From positions 1-9,902 of the forward strand of contig JBLHKE010000260.1 of the NCBI GenBank assembly GCA_047619485.1: a stretch of DNA of 9,902 bases, in the 5' to 3' direction. Position numbers and translations under genes: made by a program. Shown one piece after another: positions 1 to 6,622 of this stretch. Every line of letters starts with the position of its first letter. The first letter of the stretch is position 1. The DNA is from JBLHKE01 sp047619485. GTDB lineage: Bacteria; Verrucomicrobiota; Verrucomicrobiia; Verrucomicrobiales; DEV007. The notes beneath the pieces were generated by a model. It did not search any database. It was not told the DNA's origin and saw only the letters and a list, made by a program, of their open reading frames with translations.

Positions 1-40
1 AAAAGCGGAATCGTGTCACGTGAGCCACACGGAAAATCAT

Positions 41-119
41 AAAAAAGCCGGGCACCCAGCCTTCAAACTACTGATCGACCAGCGGGATCGACAGAAAGTC
101 TGGAGTCTGGACGCCCGGC
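41..119 (-). terminator. Rho-independent terminator of the exported ClpP-like gene
   Basis: Read on the minus strand, the 13-nt arm at 119-107 (GCCGGGCGTCCAG) pairs with the arm at 59-47 (CTGGGTGCCCGGC) over all 13 positions, including two G-U pairs. It is followed at once by six T residues (46-41). The structure begins 22 nt after the protease stop codon. The loop is long (47 nt) but contains its own 6-bp hairpin (TCGATC with GGTCGA), so the whole would fold as a two-tier structure. The GC-rich stem plus T-run is typical of intrinsic terminators. The only atypical point is the large loop. Confidence 0.7.
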
Positions 120-141
120 CAAAACTTGCCGGAACGGTGCC

Positions 142-1545
142 CTACCTGAAGCGGTAGTAGTTGTCCGGATTGTGCATGTAGTAGTGATCGACCGGGTTGG
201 GGCGCGGCAGGCGCACGAACGGGTTTCCGTCCTGGTCGATCTGCTCGTAGAGTTCCATGCCGGTCGCCTGTACGGGGATCGCCGTCTCGATCACCTCGCT
301 GCTCGCGTGGGTGCGGCGCACTGGGATAATTGTCGGGCGGGCGGTCACCGGTCGCTTTGCGTCTGGGCTTTTGACCAGAGCGGTCTCGTGGATCTCGTCG
401 ACGATATGATCGATCCACTTCAACTTCTGCGCATCGTCGCCAAACTCCGACCAATCACCGCTCGAAATCTCCTTATACATGCGCGCGATGAATTGTTCAC
501 GGTCGATCCCCATCTTCTTCGCGATCGGGTCGGCGAGGCGTTTCCACCACTCTTCCATCTCCTTGAGACTCTCCCTCTGCTCGGTGAGGTTACCCATCAC
601 ACCGCTCGCCAGCTGGTGGTGCAAGATAATCGCGTTCGGATAAGCTACCGAGTGGTCGGCCAATGTCGCGATCGTGGCAGCCATGCTCGCGGCATACTGC
701 TTCACGACGACGTAGATTGGTGCCTCGCTTGTCTCCATCGAACGCAGGATCTTGTAGCCGGACATCACCGAACCGCCTGGAGAGTTGTCGATCACGATGA
801 AGATCGGCTTCTTCGGATTCTTGTTGTTGTAGAAGTTGATGCGCGTCGAGACGTGCTCGGCGGTCGTCGAACCGATCGGGCCGTTTAGTTCGATGCGGCG
901 ATCACTGATCACCAAGCGCTTGCCACGCAGTGGGTTGTCGAGTTGCTGTGGTGCTTGATCGGCATAAAACGAGGCTTCGAGTGCTTTTTCTTTCACCGCG
1001 ATCGAGGTCATGAGGCTAGTGAGATTTACCTTCGCCTCCGCCTCTGCCAACTTAAGGTCGCTCAACTTGGCCTCAGCGCGTGCTGCGGCGATGTCCTTCT
1101 CCGCCTTCAGTTTCTCAGCTTCCACCTTTAGCTCCGTCAATTCGCCATGGAGCTGCTCCTTGCTCTTCAGATCGTTGTCGGCAAGCCGCTGGGTGCGCTC
1201 TTCCATCTCGAACTTTTTCTCGTCCAAGGCCATCCGTCGCTCTGCCTGTTTAGCAGCGAGCTTCTCTTGCTGATTTGCCGCCCGCGCCGAAAGCAGTTCG
1301 CGCTCGAGGCTTAGGGTAGAGATCTCTTTGCGCATTGCATCGCTCTTCTCCTTTTCTGGATCGGGAGCTTTCTCCTCGGCGACTGGTTCGGCTGGCTTCT
1401 CGACGCTCGCCGCTGCTTCTTTCGTCGGAACCTCGGGAGCCTCAGCCTCTGATTTGGCAGCGCTCGCATCCTGTGCGCTTAGGAATCCTGCACCTCCGAA
1501 GGCGATCAGAGAAGTTAGAAATATCGTTTTAATGGCTTTTTTCAT
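142..1545 (-). CDS. Exported ClpP-family serine protease with N-terminal coiled coil
   Basis: A 467-residue protein that should cleave peptide bonds outside the cytoplasm. Residues 1-25 form a signal peptide (MKKAIKT, a hydrophobic run, then LSAQ). Residues about 26-65 are an Ala/Glu/Pro/Lys-rich linker, and about 68-195 a highly charged segment typical of a coiled coil. From about 208 the ClpP fold follows: NGPIGS, then VIDNSPGGS, then AASMAA with Ser287 as nucleophile, then ILHHQ with His310. Asp364 in SGDWSEF sits 15 residues before the WID motif, the same spacing as E. coli ClpP Asp171 to its VD motif, so the triad looks complete. A proline- and tyrosine-rich tail of about 80 residues ends in YYRFR. 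Ordinary ClpP is about 200 residues, cytosolic, and fed by ClpX or ClpA. Here the export signal and coiled coil argue against that ATPase pairing. I chose the start at 1545 because it opens a normal signal peptide. An upstream in-frame ATG at 1575 would add ten residues, including four Ile from an ATT repeat. A SppA/NfeD-type protease is the alternative, but the HHQ and AASM motifs favour ClpP. Confidence 0.85.
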   Translation of the reverse strand: MKKAIKTIFLTSLIAFGGAGFLSAQDASAAKSEAEAPEVPTKEAAASVEKPAEPVAEEKAPDPEKEKSDAMRKEISTLSLERELLSARAANQQEKLAAKQAERRMALDEKKFEMEERTQRLADNDLKSKEQLHGELTELKVEAEKLKAEKDIAAARAEAKLSDLKLAEAEAKVNLTSLMTSIAVKEKALEASFYADQAPQQLDNPLRGKRLVISDRRIELNGPIGSTTAEHVSTRINFYNNKNPKKPIFIVIDNSPGGSVMSGYKILRSMETSEAPIYVVVKQYAASMAATIATLADHSVAYPNAIILHHQLASGVMGNLTEQRESLKEMEEWWKRLADPIAKKMGIDREQFIARMYKEISSGDWSEFGDDAQKLKWIDHIVDEIHETALVKSPDAKRPVTARPTIIPVRRTHASSEVIETAIPVQATGMELYEQIDQDGNPFVRLPRPNPVDHYYMHNPDNYYRFR

Positions 1546-1557
1546 AATAATAATAAT
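1546..1557 (-). repeat. (ATT)4 microsatellite abutting the start codon
   Basis: On the minus strand, four perfect ATT units sit directly against the ATG of the exported protease, where a ribosome binding site would be expected. Changes in unit number would alter the leader. They would not shift frame if translation began at the upstream ATG at 1575. Confidence 0.6.
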
Positions 1558-1581
1558 TTCAAAACAGAATAACATATGGAA

Positions 1582-1587
1582 ATTATA
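1582..1587 (-). promoter_or_regulatory. Candidate -10 box for the exported protease gene
   Basis: A perfect TATAAT on the minus strand lies in an AT-rich block about 37 nt upstream of the ATG at 1545. No good -35 hexamer is visible at 16-18 bp spacing (the 17-bp position reads AATTAT), so this is a weak call based on one box and location. A TATAAT on the opposite strand at 1604-1609 could serve the divergent operon, also without a clear -35. Confidence 0.3.
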
Positions 1588-1626
1588 AATAAAGGTTAAT
1601 TTTTATAATTTTCGGCTAAATCGTTC

Positions 1627-1669
1627 ACTCGTTTATAGCGCCAGCCACCAGACAGCTTGTCTAACGAGT
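1627..1669 (+). promoter_or_regulatory. Interrupted 12-bp stem-loop in the divergent spacer
   Basis: The arm TGTCTAACGAGT (1658-1669) is fully complementary to ACTCGTT (1627-1633) plus AGACA (1650-1654). The latter two are separated by a 16-nt bulge, and the apical loop is GCT. If transcription of the rightward operon starts near the plus-strand TATAAT at 1604-1609, this would be a leader hairpin ending 56 nt before the DUF6807 start. It matches no riboswitch I know. The function is unknown and the pairing could be fortuitous. Confidence 0.3.
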
Positions 1670-1725
1670 TCGGCACGAGCGACCGATCAGTTGACATATA
1701 TACGGCGCTCGGGTTTCCTCAGAGC

Positions 1726-2643
1726 ATGAAAATAGTGACCAGAATGACCGCGATCTTACTGCTCTCGAGCAGCCTCCCTCTCAACGCTCAGGAAGCCGAG
1801 ATATCCATCAGCAAGGGCACCAGCAAAGTCGAAATCAAAGCAGGAGATCAGCCCTTTGCCGAGTTGCGGTTTGGGCCAGAACGAAGCAAGCCAGTGCTCT
1901 ACCCGATCTTTGGACCAGGACAGGTCAAGATGACCCGCGACTTTCCTTTCAGCAACGATACCAAAGGTGAAAAACACGATCACCCACATCACGAATCGCT
2001 TTGGTACACCCATGGCAACGTCAACGGGATCAGCTTCTGGCACATCGACAAGAACACCGGCACGATCAAACAGACAGGCGTGGAGATTTCTGGAGACACG
2101 ATCATCACCTCGAACGACTGGCTCGGACCGGATGAGAAACGCGTCTGCTCCGACCAGAGGGTGATGAAGTTCAGCATCCTACCCGACGGATCCCGGTTGA
2201 TCGATTTTACAGTGACGATCAATGCCAGCGACGGCGACGTGACCTTCGGGGACACCAAAGAGGGGTCAATGGGGATCCGCACCCACCACCTGCTACGCAC
2301 CGACAAGGGCGCGGAGGTCACCAATAGCGCCGGACAGAAGGGCAAATCGATTTGGGGCAAACCCGCCAAGTGGGTCAACTACCAAAGCAAGATCGAGGGA
2401 AAACCAATCGGCGTCGCCATGTTCGACAGCCCGCAGAACCCCCGCCATCCGACCACCTGGCACGCGCGTGACTACGGGCTGGTGGCGGCCAATCCCTTCG
2501 GTGCCCACGACTTTTCGAAAGCAAAGAAGGGCACTGGTGATCTGGTGATCAAATCTGGCGAGAGTGTGAAATTCCGCTACGCCATCGTCTTCCACAAGAC
2601 GACGAAGCCGATCGAAGACATCTACAATGCCTGGGCTAAGTAG
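1726..2643 (+). CDS. Exported DUF6807 (PmoA-like) family protein
   Basis: A 305-residue protein with a signal peptide at residues 1-22 (MKIVTRMTAILLL to LNAQ), so it should act in the periplasm or be secreted. The family signature is clear: a His-rich segment at residues 84-90 (HDHPHHE), followed by SLWYTHG, NVNG and FWH to residue 106. A second conserved block at about 238-262 carries NPRHPTTWHARDYG and ANPFGAHDF. Family members are often named 'methane oxygenase PmoA', but this is not the particulate methane monooxygenase subunit. The biochemical role of the family is not established to my knowledge. The clustered histidines suggest metal or substrate binding, which is inference. The frame is open back to a TTG at 1657, but the ATG at 1726 gives a clean signal peptide at position 1. 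The gene is followed after 30 nt by a ROK kinase in the same frame, implying one operon and a sugar-related role. Confidence 0.85.
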   Translation: MKIVTRMTAILLLSSSLPLNAQEAEISISKGTSKVEIKAGDQPFAELRFGPERSKPVLYPIFGPGQVKMTRDFPFSNDTKGEKHDHPHHESLWYTHGNVNGISFWHIDKNTGTIKQTGVEISGDTIITSNDWLGPDEKRVCSDQRVMKFSILPDGSRLIDFTVTINASDGDVTFGDTKEGSMGIRTHHLLRTDKGAEVTNSAGQKGKSIWGKPAKWVNYQSKIEGKPIGVAMFDSPQNPRHPTTWHARDYGLVAANPFGAHDFSKAKKGTGDLVIKSGESVKFRYAIVFHKTTKPIEDIYNAWAK

Positions 2644-2673
2644 CCGCAGCTATTTCCTACCACCTCGTCCCAC

Positions 2674-3594
2674 TTGCCCTCCCAATTCGCTATTGGCATC
2701 GATCTCGGTGGCACCGCCATCAAAATGATTTGCCTGCGCGCCTCAGACGGAGAGGTGGTGGCGCAGGACCGGACTGATACCAAAGACGGAGAATTCACTT
2801 CGAGTGGGAGTCCTGTTTTTGCATCCAACGCGAGATCGAAAGCGCAAGCGCTTACAGCACAATTCGGCGGAGCGGAAACTCCGATCGGCGTCTCTGCACC
2901 AGGACTCGCCTCGAGGGACAGGAGGAGTATCGCCTACATGCCCGCCCGGCTACATGGCCTGGAGAAGCTCGACTGGGGAGAGTTTCTCGAACGACCAGCC
3001 AAGGTTCCAGTCATCAACGATGCACATGCCGCGCTGATCGGCGAGATGGCTTATGGCTCCGCCCGCGGGCTGCAAGATGTCGTTCTGCTAACCCTCGGCA
3101 CCGGGGTCGGCGGAGCGATCGCCTCCGGTGGTCGCCTGCTGCGTGGTCACATTGGCCGCGCCGGGCACCTCGGCCACATCACCACCGACTTCCGCGCGCC
3201 AGGCGACATCTGCGGGACACCCGGGAGCCTTGAGGACGCCATCGGATTCTGCACCCTGGAACAACGCGGCGGCGGCAAGTATGAATCGACAACCGAGTTA
3301 GTCAAAGCCGCCGAATCAGGAGATGCGCAAGCGCAGGAGATCTGGGACTCATCGATCCGAGCCCTCGCCGCGAGCATCGCATCGCTCACCAACGCCATCG
3401 ACCCAGAAGCCTTCATCATCGGCGGTGGGATCGCCAACGCCGGGGCGGCACTGTTCGACAGAATCGAGCGCCATCTCGAAGAATATGAATGGCGCCCGGC
3501 CGGACACCGCGTCAGGGTAATCCCTGCGCAACTCGGCGAATGGGCCGGAGCCTACGGAGCCGCCCACCTCGCCCAAAATCCCGACGCTTACTAA
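2674..3594 (+). CDS. ROK-family sugar kinase with HxGH motif and degenerate zinc site
   Basis: A 306-residue cytoplasmic protein expected to transfer phosphate from ATP to a sugar. The N-terminal phosphate-binding motif IGIDLGGT is at residues 7-14, the catalytic aspartate at VINDAHAA (Asp116), the second phosphate motif TLGTGVGG at 140-147, and an adenosine-site motif FIIGGGI at 247-253. There is no helix-turn-helix, so this is a kinase rather than an NagC/Mlc-type repressor. Two departures stand out. The sugar-binding ExGH motif reads HLGH (165-168), with His for Glu, as in bacterial N-acetylmannosamine kinase NanK. The zinc motif CxCGxxGCxE reads DICGTPGSLE (178-187), keeping only the middle cysteine. 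The start must be the TTG at 2674: the same frame has a stop at 2641 and no other usual start codon between them, and the first internal ATG lies after the DLGGT motif. It lies 30 nt after the DUF6807 gene and 10 nt before the SIS gene. The substrate is unknown, and N-acetylmannosamine or another amino sugar is only a suggestion from HLGH. Confidence 0.88.
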   Translation: MPSQFAIGIDLGGTAIKMICLRASDGEVVAQDRTDTKDGEFTSSGSPVFASNARSKAQALTAQFGGAETPIGVSAPGLASRDRRSIAYMPARLHGLEKLDWGEFLERPAKVPVINDAHAALIGEMAYGSARGLQDVVLLTLGTGVGGAIASGGRLLRGHIGRAGHLGHITTDFRAPGDICGTPGSLEDAIGFCTLEQRGGGKYESTTELVKAAESGDAQAQEIWDSSIRALAASIASLTNAIDPEAFIIGGGIANAGAALFDRIERHLEEYEWRPAGHRVRVIPAQLGEWAGAYGAAHLAQNPDAY

Positions 3595-3604
3595 CTAGAA
3601 CGAA

Positions 3605-4387
3605 ATGACAAGCCCAGCCGAAGATTACCTCGATAAGAGCGCCGAACTCTTAGCCATCGTCCGTGCCCAACTGGAATCGATCAATACCGCCGCCGACTGG
3701 TTCGCCGAAACCATCCTCGCCGGCCAGATGGTACACGTCTTCGGCTCCGGCCACAGCCGTATCCTCACCGAAGAGATGTGGCCGCGCTACGGCTCCTTCC
3801 CCGGATTCAATCCGATCGTCGAACTCTCACTCACCTTCCACAACCTCGTCGTCGGCGCCAACGGCCAACGGCAGGCGATGTTCCTAGAGAACGTCTCCGG
3901 ATTTGCTGCGAGAATCCTGCGCAACTTCGACCTCAAGGACGGCGACACGGCACTGGTCGCCTCATCGAGCGGTTGCAATGTGGTGCCCGTCGAGATGGCG
4001 GAGGAATTTCAGAAGCGTGGCATCCGCGTCGTCGCCATCATCAGCAAGACTCATTCCGAAGCCAGTACGACCAAACACCCCGACGGTAAAAAACTGCAAG
4101 ACTTCGCCGATCTAGTCCTCGACACCGGAGCGCCCGCCGGTGACGCCATGATCAAAATCGAAAACCTAGAAACCCCAGTCGCCCCAGGCAGCACCATCGG
4201 CGGCGTCCTCCTCATCAACACCGTCAAGGCCGAGGTCGCCAAGCGCCTCACCGAAGCCGGCCAGCCACCAAAAGTCCTCACCGGCGCAGTCGTCGTCGGT
4301 GCGGAACGCGCTACCGAACTATTCGAATCAGCCTACGACGAACACGCCCGCCGCCTAGCCACCTACTACCAGAACCTAGGCAAGTAG
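3605..4387 (+). CDS. SIS-domain phosphosugar-binding/isomerase protein (UPF0309-like)
   Basis: A 260-residue cytoplasmic protein of the sugar isomerase (SIS) fold. VHVFGSGHSRILTEE (43-57) is the first strand-loop-helix that binds phosphosugar, and ALVASSSGCNVVPVE (116-130) is the second conserved loop. RVVAIISKTHS (141-151) and GSTIGGVLL (195-203) complete the core. The FGSGHS and STIGG pattern is that of UPF0309-type 'sugar isomerase domain' proteins. It is not MurQ (no GAGTSGRLG-type loop) and not a GlmS (no glutaminase domain). SIS proteins bind phosphorylated sugars and commonly interconvert aldose and ketose forms. Coming directly after a sugar kinase, this one may act on the kinase product, which is inference from gene order. 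The ATG at 3605 follows the ROK stop by 10 nt with no Shine-Dalgarno sequence. It appears full-length, and the last gene of the operon by the hairpin after it. Confidence 0.85.
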   Translation: MTSPAEDYLDKSAELLAIVRAQLESINTAADWFAETILAGQMVHVFGSGHSRILTEEMWPRYGSFPGFNPIVELSLTFHNLVVGANGQRQAMFLENVSGFAARILRNFDLKDGDTALVASSSGCNVVPVEMAEEFQKRGIRVVAIISKTHSEASTTKHPDGKKLQDFADLVLDTGAPAGDAMIKIENLETPVAPGSTIGGVLLINTVKAEVAKRLTEAGQPPKVLTGAVVVGAERATELFESAYDEHARRLATYYQNLGK

Positions 4388-4392
4388 TGAAA

Positions 4393-4407
4393 GGGGCGTC
4401 TCGCCCC
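4393..4407. terminator. GC hairpin after the DUF6807-ROK-SIS operon
   Basis: GGGGCG, loop TCT, CGCCCC: a perfect 6-bp GC stem starting 5 nt after the SIS stop codon. Rightward it is followed by CC and AAAG, so it lacks the T-run of an intrinsic terminator. Leftward it is followed by only TTTC. The position suggests transcript-end formation or 3' stabilisation, but the sequence alone does not prove termination. Confidence 0.35.
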
Positions 4408-4482
4408 CCAAAGAATCCCGCCCAACTTTAACTCCAACTCCCGCCACGCTGAGCCAAGTTTGTGAAGTAGTAAAAGTTTGAG

Positions 4483-4492
4483 TTAACGTTAA
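4483..4492. promoter_or_regulatory. 10-bp palindrome TTAACGTTAA, possible operator
   Basis: A perfect 10-bp palindrome inside a short AT-rich island (about 4460-4498), in an otherwise GC-rich 136-nt spacer, 31 nt before the methionine synthase ATG. Size and placement fit a dimeric repressor or activator site overlapping a promoter. I could not place convincing -35 and -10 boxes and cannot name a regulator. Confidence 0.3.
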
Positions 4493-4523
4493 AATTCACC
4501 ACCCGCCTTCGTCGCCCTACCCC

Positions 4524-5552
<1,029 letters not shown>

Positions 5553-5709
5553 GGGGTTGTCAGGAAATAAGTCATACAAAGATGCGCAGGAATTTTAGCC
5601 AGCACCAAGGCAGATTTCAGCGATTATAGCGGGCTATTTGAGTTGGAAGCTAACGCGGGTGATGGCCAAAATAACCAGCAGATTGTAGGAGTTATTTACT
5701 GACAAGCCC
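5553..5709. mobile_element. 157-bp palindromic MITE-like element
   Basis: The ends are inverted repeats of about 27 bp: 5553-5579 against the reverse complement of 5683-5709 match at 23 of 27 positions, with the shared cores TTGTCAG and AAATAA. Inside, 5592-5606 (ATTTTAGCCAGCACC) matches the reverse complement of 5658-5672 at 13 of 15. The centre is a small palindrome, ATAGC-GG-GCTAT (5626-5637), whose midpoint coincides with that of the whole element. The full stretch can therefore fold into one long imperfect hairpin. It carries no open reading frame of note, and base composition is lower in GC than the flanking genes. This fits a non-autonomous MITE or fold-back repeat. It begins at the base after the methionine synthase stop codon (5550-5552). 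A target-site duplication is not certain: AA flanks both ends, and AGCAAG occurs on both sides (5541-5546, 5712-5717) but not at symmetric distance. It could also serve as that gene's terminator. Confidence 0.65.
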
Positions 5710-5719
5710 AAAGCAAGTA

Positions 5720-5744
5720 AAGTGCTAGATGGGAAATGCTAAAT
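5720..5744. repeat. Tandem 11-bp direct repeats upstream of the MBL-fold gene
   Basis: AAGTGCTAGAT (5720-5730) and AAATGCTAAAT (5734-5744) match at 9 of 11 positions with a 14-bp period. They lie in the 46-nt gap between the palindromic element and the ATG at 5756. They could be a tandem regulator site or part of the promoter, and no confident -10 or -35 box is seen. Chance similarity is possible at this length. Confidence 0.3.
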
Positions 5745-5755
5745 CCTAAGTACAA

Positions 5756-6607
5756 ATGAACCTCCCCTTCCTAAAAGACGACGCCCTGCTCACCGATATC
5801 CGGTCCGCAGACGAAGGCGCTGACCACTTCTTGATCTGGTGGCTTGGCCAGAGCGGGTTCCTAGTCAAATGGAACCACCAGTTCCTCCTCTTCGACCCCT
5901 ACCTCTCGGACTCGCTGACGAAGAAATACGCCAATTCCGACAAGCCACACGTGCGCATGACCGAACTCGTCGTCGATCCAGGCAAGCTCGATTTCATCGA
6001 TGTCATCACCTCCAGCCACAACCACACCGACCACCTCGACGCTGAAACGATCGCCGCACTACACGCCGCGAACCCCGATCTCAAACTAGTCCTCCCGGAA
6101 GCGAACATGGATTTTGCGCGGGAGCGCCTCGGCCAATCAACGCCCGAGCTGCTCGGCCTCGATGAGGGGAAGAGCCAGCTGGTCGGCGACTTCAAATTTA
6201 CTGGTATCGCCGCCGCGCACAACGAGATCGCTCGCGATGCTGACGGACGCTGCCACTACCTCGGCTTCGTCGTCGAGTTCGGCCCGTGGTGCATCTACCA
6301 CAGCGGCGACACACTCTGGCACCCTGGCCTCGTCCCGGCACTCGGACCATTCAAACCAACCCTCATGCTCCTGCCGATCAACGGCAACAGACCGGAACGC
6401 CGCGTTGCCGGCAACCTAAATGGGGCCGAGGCGGCCACCCTCGCCCGCGCCTGCAACGCCAACATGGTGATCCCCTGCCACTACGACATGTTCGAGTTCA
6501 ACACCGAATCTCCCGATGAGTTCGCCAACACCTGCGAACGCATCCGCCAGCCGCACCAGGTCCTCGTCAACGGCGAGCGCTGGACGTCTCGATCCATCGA
6601 AATTTAG
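5756..6607 (+). CDS. UlaG-like metallo-beta-lactamase-fold hydrolase
   Basis: A 283-residue cytoplasmic metal-dependent hydrolase with no signal peptide. WWLGQSGFLV (28-37) and FDPYLSD (46-52) are the opening strands typical of the UlaG / 'MBL fold metal-dependent hydrolase' branch. The metal-binding motif is SHNHTDHLD (His88, His90, Asp92, His93), followed by His155 in AAHNE, Asp185 in HSGDTL, and His242 in IPCHYD, so the dinuclear metal site looks complete. UlaG opens the lactone ring of L-ascorbate-6-phosphate, while relatives such as NAPE-PLD-like enzymes cleave phosphodiesters. The substrate here cannot be assigned. It is the first gene of a tight group: the next gene starts 15 nt after its stop and the third starts 6 nt after the second. 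The ATG at 5756 has no Shine-Dalgarno sequence. Its promoter must lie in the 46 nt after the palindromic element or inside that element, unless the gene is read through from the methionine synthase. Confidence 0.85.
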   Translation: MNLPFLKDDALLTDIRSADEGADHFLIWWLGQSGFLVKWNHQFLLFDPYLSDSLTKKYANSDKPHVRMTELVVDPGKLDFIDVITSSHNHTDHLDAETIAALHAANPDLKLVLPEANMDFARERLGQSTPELLGLDEGKSQLVGDFKFTGIAAAHNEIARDADGRCHYLGFVVEFGPWCIYHSGDTLWHPGLVPALGPFKPTLMLLPINGNRPERRVAGNLNGAEAATLARACNANMVIPCHYDMFEFNTESPDEFANTCERIRQPHQVLVNGERWTSRSIEI

Positions 6608-6622
6608 TCCCGCCTCGACCCC

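Noticed and set aside
16..23. TCACGTGA palindrome at the left edge
   Set aside because: An 8-bp palindrome of this kind is expected by chance, and too little flanking sequence is present to interpret it.
68..454. Minus-strand open frame overlapping the protease C-terminus and terminator
   Set aside because: It is Arg/Pro-rich shadow sequence in another frame. I considered a frameshifted protease tail, but the protease stop is followed at once by a strong terminator.
172..888. Long plus-strand open frame (238 codons) opposite the protease gene
   Set aside because: It is antisense to a protein with clear ClpP motifs, and its translation is Arg/His/Asp-rich with no family resemblance. Codon structure of the minus strand explains the open frame.
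1691..1702. TTGACA followed by TATATA as a promoter
   Set aside because: TTGACA (1691-1696) has no -10 box 16-18 bp downstream, and TATATA (1697-1702) directly abuts it, so the two cannot work as one promoter.
1658..1725. Integron attC site (GTCTAAC core at 1659-1665)
   Set aside because: The core matches RYYYAAC, but no proper GTTRRRY partner follows at a suitable distance (GTTGACA at 1690 does not fit), and no integrase or cassette structure is present.
4388..4523. SAM riboswitch or small RNA upstream of the methionine synthase
   Set aside because: At 136 nt, with one short GC hairpin belonging to the preceding operon, I could not find the helices or conserved cores of any SAM riboswitch class.
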